DNA of 52,043 nucleotides, taken from contig NZ_NUUX01000022.1 in NCBI RefSeq assembly GCF_002564465.1, forward strand, positions 1 to 52,043, read 5' to 3'. Each line of letters begins with the position of its first letter. The first letter of the stretch is position 1. This document shows, piece after piece, positions 42,209 through 51,906 of the stretch. The notes under the pieces are model-generated. The model saw nothing but the letters and a program-made list of their open reading frames with translations. It did no database searches and was not told the origin of the DNA. The translations under genes were made by a program, and so were the position numbers. The DNA is from Bacillus sp. AFS088145. Its GTDB lineage: Bacteria; Bacillota; Bacilli; Bacillales; Bacillaceae_G.

Positions 42209-43027
42209 GTGCGTAAAAACTTCGTAGATATTTTATATCTCCTTGTTGGATCAGCTATATTTGCAGTCGGTGTTAACTTCTTTGCTATACCGAATAAATT
42301 AGCTGAGGGTGGCTTTACCGGCATTACGATGATTACTTATTATCTATTTAACTGGTCACCTGATGTCGTATATTTTGTTTTAAATGCTTCCTTGTTAATA
42401 ATTGGATATAAATATTTAAAGAAACAACTAATAATTTATACAGTTATTTCCATAATAGCGATTTCATTTTTCTTACGAATTACCGACGGTTATGGCGTAC
42501 CTACTAGTGAAACTTTACTAGGTACTATTTTTGCTGGTGTTTTAATTGGTCTGGGGTTAGGAATTGTCTTTCGTGCGGGTGGTACAACTGGTGGTTCGAC
42601 CGTTCTTGCTCAAATGGTGCATCAATCCTTTGGGTGGAGTATTAGTAAATCTTTACTATTATTTGATCTAATTGTCGTTTTAGGTGGTTATTTTGTCATC
42701 GGCTTTGAGAAAACACTATATACTGTAATTTCTATTTATATCGGTATAAAAGTTTTGGATTTTATTATGGAAGGATTAAATCCTAAAAAAGCGATTACGA
42801 TTATTTCCGATCAAGCAAATGAAATTGCACAAATCGTATCAAATGAAATGAATCGAGGCGTAACAATTTATCCTGCAAAAGGCCATTTCTCAGGCCTAAG
42901 AAAAGAGTCCTTATACATTATTCTAAATAATAAAGAACTATTTGAACTAAAAAAAATTATTCACACAATTGATCCAAAAGCATTTGTCGTTATACATGAT
43001 GTAAATGATGTACTAAAGGCAGGATAA
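42209..43027 (+). CDS. YitT family membrane protein
   Basis: A 272-residue protein of the YitT (DUF161/DUF2179) family: five or six membrane helices with internal repeats (AVGVNFFAIPNKLAEGGFTG and GLGIVFRAGGTTGGSTVLAQ), then a cytoplasmic DUF2179 domain (AITIISDQANEIAQIVSNEM to AFVIIHDV, residues 195-270). Function in Bacillus is unknown; a transport role is assumed. The start is GTG, eight bases after GAGGGG. Terminator at 43047. Confidence 0.9.
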   Translation: MRKNFVDILYLLVGSAIFAVGVNFFAIPNKLAEGGFTGITMITYYLFNWSPDVVYFVLNASLLIIGYKYLKKQLIIYTVISIIAISFFLRITDGYGVPTSETLLGTIFAGVLIGLGLGIVFRAGGTTGGSTVLAQMVHQSFGWSISKSLLLFDLIVVLGGYFVIGFEKTLYTVISIYIGIKVLDFIMEGLNPKKAITIISDQANEIAQIVSNEMNRGVTIYPAKGHFSGLRKESLYIILNNKELFELKKIIHTIDPKAFVVIHDVNDVLKAG

Positions 43028-43046
43028 GTAAAACTCGGATTATAAG

Positions 43047-43097
43047 ATAAAAAACAAATCACTATAAGTAATCCAACTTAAGTGATTTGTTTTTTAT
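43047..43097. terminator. bidirectional terminator between yitT-like and ABC-F genes
   Basis: AAAACAAATCACT / AGTGATTTGTTTT stem with a 17-base loop and A/T runs outside, placed between convergent genes. Confidence 0.8.
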
Positions 43098-43132
43098 TTT
43101 CCCTGCGCTTTTTTTAATAAGTTCTTATGCTC

Positions 43133-44965
43133 TTACCCTTTTTTCTCCCTCCTCTCTGTCAATAATCTCTCATTTATTCCATCAAGTTCCTTTTGTAGCT
43201 TGACGATTTTTGAAATTTGAGCTTTCTTTTCTTCATCCGTATCTTTTTCTTCTGCATTCATTGCAGCTATATCTAGTTGTAATTTAATTCGTTCATTTAA
43301 TAAAGTTTGCTGATCGTTTGAGATGTTTTGTCTTCCGCTCCATTCTGCAAAAGATCCTTTGAATTCATAAAGATTTCCATTTTCAATATGAATTACACGA
43401 TTTGAAACCTTTTTTAGTAAATATGGATCATGTGACACTACAACTACAGCTCCAGGATATGCAGCTAATGCTTCCTCAATTCTTTCTCTCGTGTGTATAT
43501 CCAAATAGTTTGTTGGCTCATCAAGCACTAGTAGATTAGAATCAGAAAAATATAACTTTACGAAAGCAACTCTACATTTCTCACCCATACTTAGTTGAGC
43601 AATATTCTTGTAAACATCCTCTCTTCTAAAAAGGAAACATGCTAAAATTGTTCTTGCTTCTGTTTCAGTCATATTTGGAAGTGATAAAATTTCATTTAAA
43701 ATTGTTGAATCCTCATTTAACGCTTCAAGCTCTTGCATAAAATAACCTATTTTTAATTGAGGATTTTGTCTTACAGATCCATTATTAGGAATCATTAATC
43801 CTGTTAATAATTTTAAAAATGTAGATTTTCCTGAACCATTTTTTCCGATTACAGCTAATCGATCTTCTCGATTTAAAATAAAATCTACTTGGTTAAATAA
43901 CGATTTTTCATCATATGAAAAATCAACTTTATCAAATGTAATCATTTGTTTTGCTGAAAATGAATCATTTTCAAAGCTCGCTGAAATTGTTTTAACTTCC
44001 TTTGGTTTTTCAACTTTTCTTTTCTCTAATCGATCTAAATCCTTTTCTTTTGATTTAAATCTTAATGCGTTTTTTGCTGCTTTTTTCTTAGCAAAAGGAT
44101 CACGTTCACTGGCTGCATTATGCGAGCTTGTAAACCATTGTTTATATTGGTTAATTGTTTCAATCAGCTTTTTCTTTTCCGCTTCTTGTTTTTCATATTG
44201 TGCTTGCTGAGTTTTTCGCTCATGTTCTTTTTGTATTTTGTATGTTGAATAGCCACCATTATACTCAAATGTACCACTTTCGGTTAATTCAACTGTCATA
44301 GTCGCAACATCATCAATGAATTGTCGTTCATGAGAAATAAAAAGTACACTACCTTTAAAGTTTTGTAACCATTCCGTTAACCATTGGATTGACTCAGTGT
44401 CCAAATGATTTGTTGGTTCATCTAAAATTAATAGTTTTGGTTGCTTCATCATTACTTTTGCTAATTTGACTTTTGTTTTTTGTCCACCACTTAAATGACT
44501 GAATGGGATATTCCACAACTCTTGCGGTAATTGAAATTTCTTCAAAACTTGATCTATTTTTGTTTCCCAATCATAGCCATCTAATTCTAAATATTTACTT
44601 AAACTCTCGTTATATTTAGCAAGGTTTTCTTCATTAGACAAATCAAGTAAATACTTTTCTAAATTCTTTTTGATGAAATATCGCTCTTGATCCAACGATT
44701 CGATCACTTCCCTAGCTGAAAGGTTATCCTGATTCTCTTCATCTGTTAAAAGCCATCCAATTTCATCTTTTGAATAGTGAATTTGCAGCATTCCTTTTTC
44801 CAATGGAATATTACCTAAAAGGGCATTAATAAATGTTGACTTTCCAACACCATTTTCACCAATTAATGCTACCCTTTGACCTTCTTTTATGTCTAAGTTT
44901 CCATTTTCAAAAATTGTTTTACCGTTTAATTCTATTTCTATATTCGATGCTTTTATTATAAACAT
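43133..44965 (-). CDS. ABC-F family ATPase
   Basis: A 610-residue soluble protein with two ABC domains and no membrane helix, hence ABC-F. Domain 1: Walker A GENGVGKST, signature LSGGQKTKV, Walker B LLILDEPTNHLD. A charged linker of about 80 residues follows (EHERKTQQAQYEKQEAEKKK onward). Domain 2: GKNGSGKST, LSMGEKCRV, LLVLDEPTNYLD. The end (545-610) is a lysine/glutamate-rich coiled coil. ABC-F proteins act on the ribosome, as translation factors or antibiotic-resistance proteins. The leader terminator at 45043 and the LSMGEKCRV signature favour the inducible resistance type, but this is inference. Start at ATG 44965, six bases after GGAGTG. Confidence 0.9.
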   Translation of the reverse strand: MFIIKASNIEIELNGKTIFENGNLDIKEGQRVALIGENGVGKSTFINALLGNIPLEKGMLQIHYSKDEIGWLLTDEENQDNLSAREVIESLDQERYFIKKNLEKYLLDLSNEENLAKYNESLSKYLELDGYDWETKIDQVLKKFQLPQELWNIPFSHLSGGQKTKVKLAKVMMKQPKLLILDEPTNHLDTESIQWLTEWLQNFKGSVLFISHERQFIDDVATMTVELTESGTFEYNGGYSTYKIQKEHERKTQQAQYEKQEAEKKKLIETINQYKQWFTSSHNAASERDPFAKKKAAKNALRFKSKEKDLDRLEKRKVEKPKEVKTISASFENDSFSAKQMITFDKVDFSYDEKSLFNQVDFILNREDRLAVIGKNGSGKSTFLKLLTGLMIPNNGSVRQNPQLKIGYFMQELEALNEDSTILNEILSLPNMTETEARTILACFLFRREDVYKNIAQLSMGEKCRVAFVKLYFSDSNLLVLDEPTNYLDIHTRERIEEALAAYPGAVVVVSHDPYLLKKVSNRVIHIENGNLYEFKGSFAEWSGRQNISNDQQTLLNERIKLQLDIAAMNAEEKDTDEEKKAQISKIVKLQKELDGINERLLTERREKKG

Positions 44966-45042
44966 ATACTTCACTCCATCCGATTTTTAAAGATCACTCT
45001 GCTTAAAAATTCAATCTGTTTTCGAAAGTATTTTTAACAAGA

Positions 45043-45085
45043 GAAAATAAAAAACACACAAGCAGTATCTGCCTGTGTGTAAATT
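45043..45085 (-). terminator. attenuator-like terminator in the ABC-F leader
   Basis: ACACACAGGCAG-ATA-CTGCTTGTGTGT stem followed by TTTTTTATTTT in the minus direction, about 80 bases upstream of the ABC-F start and 300 bases beyond the end of the thioesterase gene. Its place fits an attenuator better than a terminator of the upstream gene. Confidence 0.7.
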
Positions 45086-45386
45086 GGATGTGATTTAATA
45101 AGCCGTGTATATATATAAATATATATACGTTAAAATATATTTCAAATGAAATATATTAGTAAATAAACCATGCATTTAAGACAATGGATTAATTTAATAT
45201 TAGTTTAGGCTCATAAATAGACATAGTTATCCAATTTCTCTGATTTCAGGCAGAGTACTTTTTTGCTATAAAATTAATTAGCTTAAAAAGTTATCGGATA
45301 TTGTACATAGTGTCTAAATTTGATGCCTCCTTAAAATTATTAATTTAATCTTAGCTTACTTTTAGTATGATTTCAATGCATTCTTT
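45086..45386 (-). other. presumed long leader region of the ABC-F gene
   Basis: 301 bases without a normal gene. It holds a strong ribosome-site-like AAGGAGG (near 45325-45331) without a credible start after it, a 24-bp palindrome at 45134-45157 (arms AATATATTTCA / TGAAATATATT), and several short frames (for example a 26-codon one starting MHGLFTNIFHLKY) without ribosome sites. No clear leader peptide or promoter could be assigned. Confidence 0.35.
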
Positions 45387-45881
45387 TTATTCATTCCAAA
45401 TTAATGCCAGTTCCTTACTCAATTTCTTTCTTAATTGGCGACTTTCTAATCGTTTAAATGCTAATTGCTGTAATTTAATTTCTTCCTCAGTTTCTGGAAT
45501 TACCTCTACTACTTTATGTGGTTTTCCATCTTTTAGTGCAACAAATGTTACAAAACATGTTGCAGCAACTCTTTTTTCACCTGAAAGTAGGTCTTCGGCA
45601 GTAGCTCGAACAAATACTTCCATTGAGCTTGAACCTGTTAAGATCACGAACGATTCATAATAAATGCAGTCACTTTCACGAACTGGACATAAAAATTCTA
45701 CTGAATCCATCGATGCGGTTACACATTCCATTCTTGAATGCTTTGTAGCTGAAATGGAGGCAATTAAGTCCATTGCGGCAAGCATTTTCCCTCCGAATAA
45801 GGTACCATGGTTATTTAAATCAGTTGGAAATATTCTACTACTATCAAATACTCTGGATTCTTTTACATATCTACCACTCAT
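45387..45881 (-). CDS. acyl-CoA thioesterase (hot-dog family)
   Basis: A 164-residue cytoplasmic hot-dog thioesterase of the BACH/YciA branch. The motif NNHGTLFGGKMLAAMDLIAS (residues 22-41) contains the catalytic-region Asn/His-Gly and the helix dipole; VTASMDSVEFLCPVRESD is the second strand pair; a basic tail follows (KRLESRQLRKKLSKEL). It hydrolyses acyl-CoA esters; chain length unknown. Start ATG 45881, six bases after GGGTG. It begins 16 bases after the metE stop with no terminator between, so it is probably co-transcribed with metE under the cobalamin riboswitch. Confidence 0.87.
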   Translation of the reverse strand: MSGRYVKESRVFDSSRIFPTDLNNHGTLFGGKMLAAMDLIASISATKHSRMECVTASMDSVEFLCPVRESDCIYYESFVILTGSSSMEVFVRATAEDLLSGEKRVAATCFVTFVALKDGKPHKVVEVIPETEEEIKLQQLAFKRLESRQLRKKLSKELALIWNE

Positions 45882-45897
45882 CGATTTCACCCTATCA

Positions 45898-48186
45898 TTA
45901 AATAATTGAATAATATTTTTCTCGAACTTTTTTCGCAGATTTTACCATATTTGTTAAGGCATCTATTACCTCAGTTTCATTGCGCGTCTTTAAACCACAG
46001 TCTGGATTAACCCAAAATCTATTTGCTTCACACACTTTTAAAGAACTAATAATATTTTCTTCCATTTCCTCAACCGATGGTACCCTCGGACTATGAATAT
46101 CATACACGCCTAAACCAATTCCAAATGGATAAGGGGACTCAGATAAATAAGTAGAAAATTCTTGATGACTTCTTGCATGTTCAATTGAAATAACATCTGC
46201 ATCTAAATCAATAATTGTGTCCATAATATCGCTAAAATTGCTATAACACATATGAGTATGTATTTGCGTTTCATTTCGGACGCTTGAAGTAGCTAAACGA
46301 AATGCTCTCGTTACCCAATGTAAATATTGACTCCAATCTTTTTGCTTCAATGGTAAACCTTCTCGAATTGCAGGTTCATCAACTTGAATAATTGAAATGC
46401 CAGCCGTTTCAAGTGCTTTTACTTCTTTACGTAAAGCTAGTGCAATTTCATTTGCTATTTCCTCTCTTGTACGATCCTCACGAACAAACGACCAATTTAA
46501 TATTGTAACTGGACCTGTTAACATCCCTTTGACTGGTTTAGCTGTTAAGCTTTGTGCATACTCAGTTTCATTTACAGTAATTGGCTTTGTAAATTCCACT
46601 TTACTAAAAATAATTGGCGGTTTAACACAGCGCGATCCATAAGATTGAACCCACGCTTTTTTCGTAAATGCAAATCCCTCTAGTTTCTCACCAAAATATT
46701 CAACCATATCCGTACGCTCATACTCACCATGTACTAATACATCCATATCAATATTTTCTTGAATTTCAATCCATTCTTTAATTTTCAATTTAATTTGATT
46801 CATATATTCTGAATCATCGATCGTTCTTTTGCGCCATTGCTGTCTTATTTGTTTAATTTCCTTCGTTTGAGGGAAACTTCCAATTGTAGTCGTTGGTAAA
46901 ATCGGTAAATTCATTACTTTATTTTGTAATGGATATCTTAAATGGAATGGTACTGGTCTTCTAAAATCTTCTTCATTAATGGATTCTAATTCATTACGAG
47001 TTAAATGATTTTTTTTGCTAAGTTGTTTTAAATTTCCTAAACAATTACTTGCATATTTAACTTCATGATCAAACTTGCTCGCTTTGTTTATTAATAAACT
47101 TTTTAGTATAACTAACTCTTCTAATTTTTCATCGGCAAACGATAATGCCTCGAACAATGTTTCATTTAATAAATTCTCTTCAACTTTTGTAACTGGTACA
47201 TGAATCAAACTACAAGAAGGTTGAATCCACCAATCTTTTGGGCTTATTTCTTTTTTAAGAGAATTTAAAAAATCAATGGAATCATTTAAATCATTTCTCC
47301 AAATATTACGCCCATTAAGTATTCCTACGCCTAGTACCTTGTCATTTGGAAATCCGTACTTCAGGATCGACTCTAAATTTCCATCTTTACCGTGAACAAA
47401 ATCAAGACCAATGCCTGCTACTGGGAATGAAATTAGTTCTTTATATTGTTCAACTGCTTCAAAGTAAGTTTGAAGCATGATTGATAATGTAGGTACAGCT
47501 TTTGTGATTTGATCATAAACTTCTTTCATAAAACGAATATCTTCGCTTGACTCCTCTAACACAAAACATGGTTCATCAATTTGTACCCATTCAACACCTT
47601 CATTCTCTAGCTCTTTAAGCATTTGTATATAAAGGTTTACTAGATTATTTATTATGTTTCGTTTTTCTTCTTCCTGGTAACCTTTTGCTAACTGTACAAA
47701 TGAATAGATTCCTAGAATGACAGGTTTCGTTTTTATACCAAACTCAATTAAAGCCTCTTTGTATGCTTCTAATGGCTTATTGAATAGCAATTTAGATTGC
47801 TTCTCTTTTTGATATTCAGGAACGATATAGTGATAGTTTGTATTAAACCATTTCGTCATTTCACAAGCTACAATGTTTTTACTACCCCTTGCTAATGCAA
47901 AATACGTATCTAGACTTGGTCTTTCATTTATTTCACCAAATCGACCAGGAATCCAACCAAACATAGTAGCAAAATCTAACACATGATCATAAAACGTAAA
48001 ATCATTTACAGGGACCAGCTCTACACCTAAATCGTGCTGTTTCTTTATTGAGCCTAATCTCAGTGATTTCATTTCCTTCTCAAATTCTTCTTGATTAATT
48101 TTCTTTTGCCAAAAGCTTTCTAACGTTTTTTTCCACTCACGATTTTCACCAATTCTCGGATATCCTAGATTACTTATATGTACCAC
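45898..48186 (-). CDS. metE: cobalamin-independent methionine synthase
   Basis: A 762-residue enzyme transferring the methyl group of methyltetrahydropteroyl-triglutamate to homocysteine. The N-terminal half is the degenerate duplicate (VHISNLGYPRIGENREWKKT). The C-terminal catalytic half has the zinc site in HTHMCYSNFSDI (His and Cys near residue 640) and NPDCGLKTR (Cys near 725), plus the conserved IIQVDEPAIREGLPL. Complete. The start is GTG after AAGGAGAGG. A cobalamin riboswitch and terminator precede it, a sensible control because B12 makes the B12-dependent MetH usable and MetE redundant. Confidence 0.95.
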   Translation of the reverse strand: MVHISNLGYPRIGENREWKKTLESFWQKKINQEEFEKEMKSLRLGSIKKQHDLGVELVPVNDFTFYDHVLDFATMFGWIPGRFGEINERPSLDTYFALARGSKNIVACEMTKWFNTNYHYIVPEYQKEKQSKLLFNKPLEAYKEALIEFGIKTKPVILGIYSFVQLAKGYQEEEKRNIINNLVNLYIQMLKELENEGVEWVQIDEPCFVLEESSEDIRFMKEVYDQITKAVPTLSIMLQTYFEAVEQYKELISFPVAGIGLDFVHGKDGNLESILKYGFPNDKVLGVGILNGRNIWRNDLNDSIDFLNSLKKEISPKDWWIQPSCSLIHVPVTKVEENLLNETLFEALSFADEKLEELVILKSLLINKASKFDHEVKYASNCLGNLKQLSKKNHLTRNELESINEEDFRRPVPFHLRYPLQNKVMNLPILPTTTIGSFPQTKEIKQIRQQWRKRTIDDSEYMNQIKLKIKEWIEIQENIDMDVLVHGEYERTDMVEYFGEKLEGFAFTKKAWVQSYGSRCVKPPIIFSKVEFTKPITVNETEYAQSLTAKPVKGMLTGPVTILNWSFVREDRTREEIANEIALALRKEVKALETAGISIIQVDEPAIREGLPLKQKDWSQYLHWVTRAFRLATSSVRNETQIHTHMCYSNFSDIMDTIIDLDADVISIEHARSHQEFSTYLSESPYPFGIGLGVYDIHSPRVPSVEEMEENIISSLKVCEANRFWVNPDCGLKTRNETEVIDALTNMVKSAKKVREKYYSII

Positions 48187-48212
48187 TTTTTCCCTCTCCT
48201 TTTAACTAAAAT

Positions 48213-48250
48213 AAAAAAGCATTTTTATCTCATAAGAGACAAAAATGCCT
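48213..48250 (-). terminator. terminator of the metE leader
   Basis: GCATTTTTGTCTC / GAGATAAAAATGC with a four-base loop and six T, between the leader frame at 48251 and metE. This is the expected OFF structure of the riboswitch. Confidence 0.85.
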
Positions 48251-48304
48251 TTAAGTTGGAAAACATAAATAATTAGAGTACGTTAACTTAAGCTTTCTTT
48301 CCAT
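48251..48304 (-). CDS. possible 17-residue leader peptide in the metE leader
   Basis: ATG at 48304 lies six bases after GGAGG (in AGGGAGGTG) and opens 17 codons (MERKLKLTYSNYLCFPT) ending in TAA directly at the base of the leader terminator. It lies between the cobalamin aptamer and the terminator. No methionine run is present. It may be a translated leader frame or chance. Confidence 0.4.
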   Translation of the reverse strand: MERKLKLTYSNYLCFPT

Positions 48305-48345
48305 AAGGCACCTCCCTATCTCTCGTAGGTCAAACAGCGTCGTTA

Positions 48346-48519
48346 GAATAGGCAGGTCTCCTGACTTAAGAATCTTTGTAAATAAAAGCCTTCCCTATAT
48401 TAATAAGTGGCATCTTCATATTTACTCCTCTATTACAGTGGCGGGACCGTGTTGGAATTAAACCAAACTTCCCTTTTAAGTAAATGATTTCAAACTTTGA
48501 ACTTCATTTACACCTATTC
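48346..48519 (-). promoter_or_regulatory. cobalamin (B12) riboswitch
   Basis: On the minus strand, paired ends GAATAGG and CCTATTC enclose: GTAAATGA / TCATTTAC stem, GGGAAGTTTGGTTTAATTCC, ACACGGTCCCGCCACTGTAA, ATGCCACTT, and AGTCAGGAGACCTGCC. The B12-box CAGGA-ACCTGCC and the CCCGCCACTGT core are canonical. It controls metE and probably the downstream thioesterase gene. Confidence 0.93.
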
Positions 48520-48539
48520 CCTACTATTTAGTTTTCATC

Positions 48540-48568
48540 ATTTTGTCATAAAATGCAAAAATAGTCAA
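48540..48568 (-). promoter_or_regulatory. probable promoter of the metE leader
   Basis: TTGACT (48568-48563) and CAAAAT (48545-48540) with a 17-base spacer, about 20 bases before the aptamer. The -10 box is weak. Confidence 0.4.
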
Positions 48569-48655
48569 AATATTTATTTTTTATTTTTCGTACTAATTTA
48601 AAAAAATTTTTATTAGGGGTTAAATAAATGCTGTCGATTTAGTAATTTAGGTAAT

Positions 48656-48726
48656 TAAAAAATGCGTTCGTATACTAATCTCATCCAGTTTAATTACTGT
48701 TTGATCTAATCATACGAACGCATTGA
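48656..48726 (-). terminator. terminator of the amino-acid permease gene
   Basis: AATGCGTTCGTAT / ATACGAACGCATT, a long stem with nested pairing GATTAGATC / GATGAGATTAG-like, followed by TTTTTT in the minus direction, about 75 bases after the permease stop. Confidence 0.8.
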
Positions 48727-48801
48727 TTGTTTATAAAATTTATATTTTTATTGAATAGCTATTTTTCAAAGAAACATCTTACCATCAAACTAAGTAATGT
48801 A

Positions 48802-50190
48802 TTAATTAGCTATTTCTTCATCTGATTGAGCATCTAATGGTACACGTTTTCCGATACCAAAAGCATAGAAACAAATGACAAGGATTGCCAAGAAAATAAT
48901 CCCTACAATAAGTGAGATACGTGTGTCATCATTAAACCACATACCGATCAATACCATAACTAAATAGGCTAATGTTAAGTAGTTAGTAAATGGTGCAAAA
49001 GGCATTTTAAAAGGATGATTTTTAATTTCATCTCCTTTTACTTTTCTGAAACGAATATGACTAATTAAGATGACAAACCACGGAATCATCCCAGGAAGTA
49101 CACTTGCACTGTATACATACACGAATAAGTTTTTTGGTGCAATAAAATTTAAAATAACGCCAATTACTAAACCAATTAGTACACCGAACGTACCGAATAA
49201 AGGCACTCCGTTATTTGAGACTTTTGTAAAATATTTTGGTGCTTGTCCATTTATACCTAATGTATAAAGCATGCGACCTGCACTATAAATACCACTGTTA
49301 CAACCAGACAATGCAGCAGTGATTACGACAAAGTTAATAATTCCAGCTGCAGCTGTAATACCAAATTTTGCGAAAGTTACAACAAACGGGCTACCAATCG
49401 AATTTAGTTGATCCCAAGGGAAAACTGTTACAATTACAAAAATAGCACCAATATAGAAGATTAAAATACGCCAAATAAGACTTTGAATCGCTTCTTTTAA
49501 TGTTTTTTTCGGATTTTCTGCTTCTCCAGCTGTAATACCAATCAATTCAACGCCTTGATAAGCTCCAACAACTAGTGAAAGTGCAAAGAAGAAACCTGAC
49601 CAACCACCTGTAAAGAATCCGCCATTTTTCCAAAGGTTAGAAAGTCCAATCGCATTTCCACCGTTTCCAAGACCGAAGAAAATAAGACCAAACCCTGCAA
49701 CAATCATTAATAAAATCGTAACGACTTTAATCAATGCAAACCAAAATTCAAATTCACCAAATGATTTAACGGAAATTAAATTTGCTACACCAAGAATCAC
49801 AATTGCAATTATTCCTGGTATCCAAGCAGGTAGGTCTGGAAACCAGTACTTCATATATGCCCCAACTGCAATAATTTCTGACATTCCAACAATAACCCAC
49901 TGGAACCAGTTACTCCAAGCAGTCATATACCCTGCTAAAGGATGTATATATTTATGGCCAAATGTCGCAAATGAACCTGTACTTGGCTCTAGGTATAGCA
50001 TTTCCCCCATTGCACGCATAATGAAAAAGATAAAAATCCCCGAAATTGCATAAGCAAGCATTACTGATGGGCCTGTCCAATGAATTGTACTCGTTGAACC
50101 CATAAATAATCCTACACCGATTGTACCGCCTAATGCAATCATCTGAATATGGCGCGCTTTTAATCCTTTTTTCAATTCCTTTTGTGCCAT
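48802..50190 (-). CDS. APC-superfamily amino-acid permease
   Basis: A 462-residue, twelve-helix transporter of the amino-acid transporter (AAT) family, in the group of GabP, RocE and AapA. It starts with a charged segment ([20 protein letters not shown]) followed by [20 protein letters not shown], the family's unwound helix 1 substrate site. Helix 3-4 motif is [20 protein letters not shown], and helix 6-7 contains [19 protein letters not shown]. Substrate unknown. Start ATG 50190 after GGGGAGG. It lies downstream of brnQ on the same strand, 130 bp apart; co-transcription is possible. Confidence 0.9.
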   Translation of the reverse strand: MAQKELKKGLKARHIQMIALGGTIGVGLFMGSTSTIHWTGPSVMLAYAISGIFIFFIMRAMGEMLYLEPSTGSFATFGHKYIHPLAGYMTAWSNWFQWVIVGMSEIIAVGAYMKYWFPDLPAWIPGIIAIVILGVANLISVKSFGEFEFWFALIKVVTILLMIVAGFGLIFFGLGNGGNAIGLSNLWKNGGFFTGGWSGFFFALSLVVGAYQGVELIGITAGEAENPKKTLKEAIQSLIWRILIFYIGAIFVIVTVFPWDQLNSIGSPFVVTFAKFGITAAAGIINFVVITAALSGCNSGIYSAGRMLYTLGINGQAPKYFTKVSNNGVPLFGTFGVLIGLVIGVILNFIAPKNLFVYVYSASVLPGMIPWFVILISHIRFRKVKGDEIKNHPFKMPFAPFTNYLTLAYLVMVLIGMWFNDDTRISLIVGIIFLAILVICFYAFGIGKRVPLDAQSDEEIAN

Positions 50191-50319
50191 TCTATTACCT
50201 CCCCTTTCTGATGAAACAAGTGTCACTTTTTGAATCAAACTTAAAAACTTCTCCCCTAAATCCTTTACAAACTTACTTTAGAATATTTACAGTTAAAAAG
50301 CTTCTTTATCTTCCTATCA

Positions 50320-51675
50320 TTAACTGATCTTTCGAATTGAACTTGGAATATTTTTCTTATTTTTCTTACGTAAAATACTAATAAAATAACCAATAAAACC
50401 ACCAATAATAGCTGGAAATATCCAACCTAAACCTAAACTATACAACGGGAGGTACTTAGTGAATAAATGATGAATTACTTCAATTTGTATTCCAGCTGAG
50501 TTTAACCCATCAAATAGACTCACAATAAAAGTTAAGATCAAACTGCCTTGATACACTTCTGACCTACCTTGGAATGTATAGTGTAAGAATGTTAAGAAAA
50601 TTAAGGATATAGCGATAGGATATAGTGTCATTAATACAGGAATTGAAACTTTAATTAGCTGTGTTAACCCTATATTTGCTATAAGTGTACTAAATACAGT
50701 CATAATGATCGCAATTTTTTTGTAAGAAATGGCTGGAAACAATTCATGAAAAAAAGTAGAACAAGCAGTGATTAGACCTACACTCGTAGTCAAACATGCC
50801 ACTGTAATCATTAAACCTAATAATATTGCCCCATAAGAACCAAAATAATAGTCTGATACTTTCGCTAAAACTTCAGCTCCATTATCTAGTCGACCAAGTT
50901 TCTCAACACTAGAAGCCCCCATATATGTAAGAGCTGAATAGATTATTGCTAAAAGTGAAGCAGCTATTGCTGTTGACTTTCCACAAACGATCATAAGCTG
51001 TTTTTTATTAGTAACTCCTTTTCCCTTAATTGCGTTTACAATAATAATTCCAAAAACAAAAGCTACAAGAGCATCCATTGTTAAATAGCCTTCTTGGAAA
51101 CCTTTAAAAAACACATTTGTTGTGTATCCTTTAAATGGCTCTTGAAATTTCCCAATTGGATGAACAATAGCGATAACAACAAGCAATCCGATAAACGTTA
51201 ATTTAATAGGAGTTAGAAATTTTCCAACTACATCAATAATCTTTGTAGGATTAAGTGATAACAAGCATGTAACTGTGAAAAATAAGATTGTAAATATGAT
51301 TAATGCACCAGGACTTGCATCATTTGATAAAAAAGGTTTAACGCCAATTTCAAACGATACATTCCCTGATCTAGGGATAGCAAAAAAAGGACCAATTGCT
51401 AGATAAAGAACCGTAGTAAATACAATACCAAACAACGGATGTACACGTCTAGCTAATGATTGCAAATTTTTTTCACCTGAAAAAACAAAAGCTGTAACAC
51501 CTAACAAGGGTAATCCAACTCCAGTCACTAAAAAGCCTGCATTGGCGATCCATAAGTTTTTTCCGGCTAACTGTCCAAGTATGGGTGGGAAAATTAAATT
51601 TCCTGCTCCAAAAAACAGTGCAAATAACATAAAACCTAGAATGATTATAAAAGTATTAGGTACTCTTGGTGACAT
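50320..51675 (-). CDS. brnQ: branched-chain amino-acid carrier
   Basis: A 451-residue, twelve-helix sodium-coupled carrier for leucine, isoleucine and valine (LIVCS family). Signature pieces: GFMLFALFFGAGNLIFPPIL, LGVTAFVFSGEKNLQSLA, FFAIPRSGNVSFEIGV, FGIIIVNAIKGKGV and CLTTSVGLITACSTFFHELF. Start ATG 51675, nine bases after GGAG; an in-frame TTG pair lies between ribosome site and ATG. The upstream region up to 51906 shows no T-box or other leader. It is followed by the permease gene without an obvious terminator between. Confidence 0.92.
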   Translation of the reverse strand: MSPRVPNTFIIILGFMLFALFFGAGNLIFPPILGQLAGKNLWIANAGFLVTGVGLPLLGVTAFVFSGEKNLQSLARRVHPLFGIVFTTVLYLAIGPFFAIPRSGNVSFEIGVKPFLSNDASPGALIIFTILFFTVTCLLSLNPTKIIDVVGKFLTPIKLTFIGLLVVIAIVHPIGKFQEPFKGYTTNVFFKGFQEGYLTMDALVAFVFGIIIVNAIKGKGVTNKKQLMIVCGKSTAIAASLLAIIYSALTYMGASSVEKLGRLDNGAEVLAKVSDYYFGSYGAILLGLMITVACLTTSVGLITACSTFFHELFPAISYKKIAIIMTVFSTLIANIGLTQLIKVSIPVLMTLYPIAISLIFLTFLHYTFQGRSEVYQGSLILTFIVSLFDGLNSAGIQIEVIHHLFTKYLPLYSLGLGWIFPAIIGGFIGYFISILRKKNKKNIPSSIRKIS

Positions 51676-51906
51676 AAACAACAACTCCGATTATTAATTT
51701 GTATAAAGTTTCCCAATTGGACTAATTTTCAGACCAAACAATCTTACCTCACATTTTCATCAAATTCAATTAAATTTTATTATAATAAAATATTGTTTCT
51801 TCGCATTATTATATTTTGTCACAAATTTTTCAAATCTATAAAACCAATTCAGTCGTTTCGCTATTTCTTTAGGGCATTTAAGTTGGGATTTAAGAGAATA
51901 TAAGAC

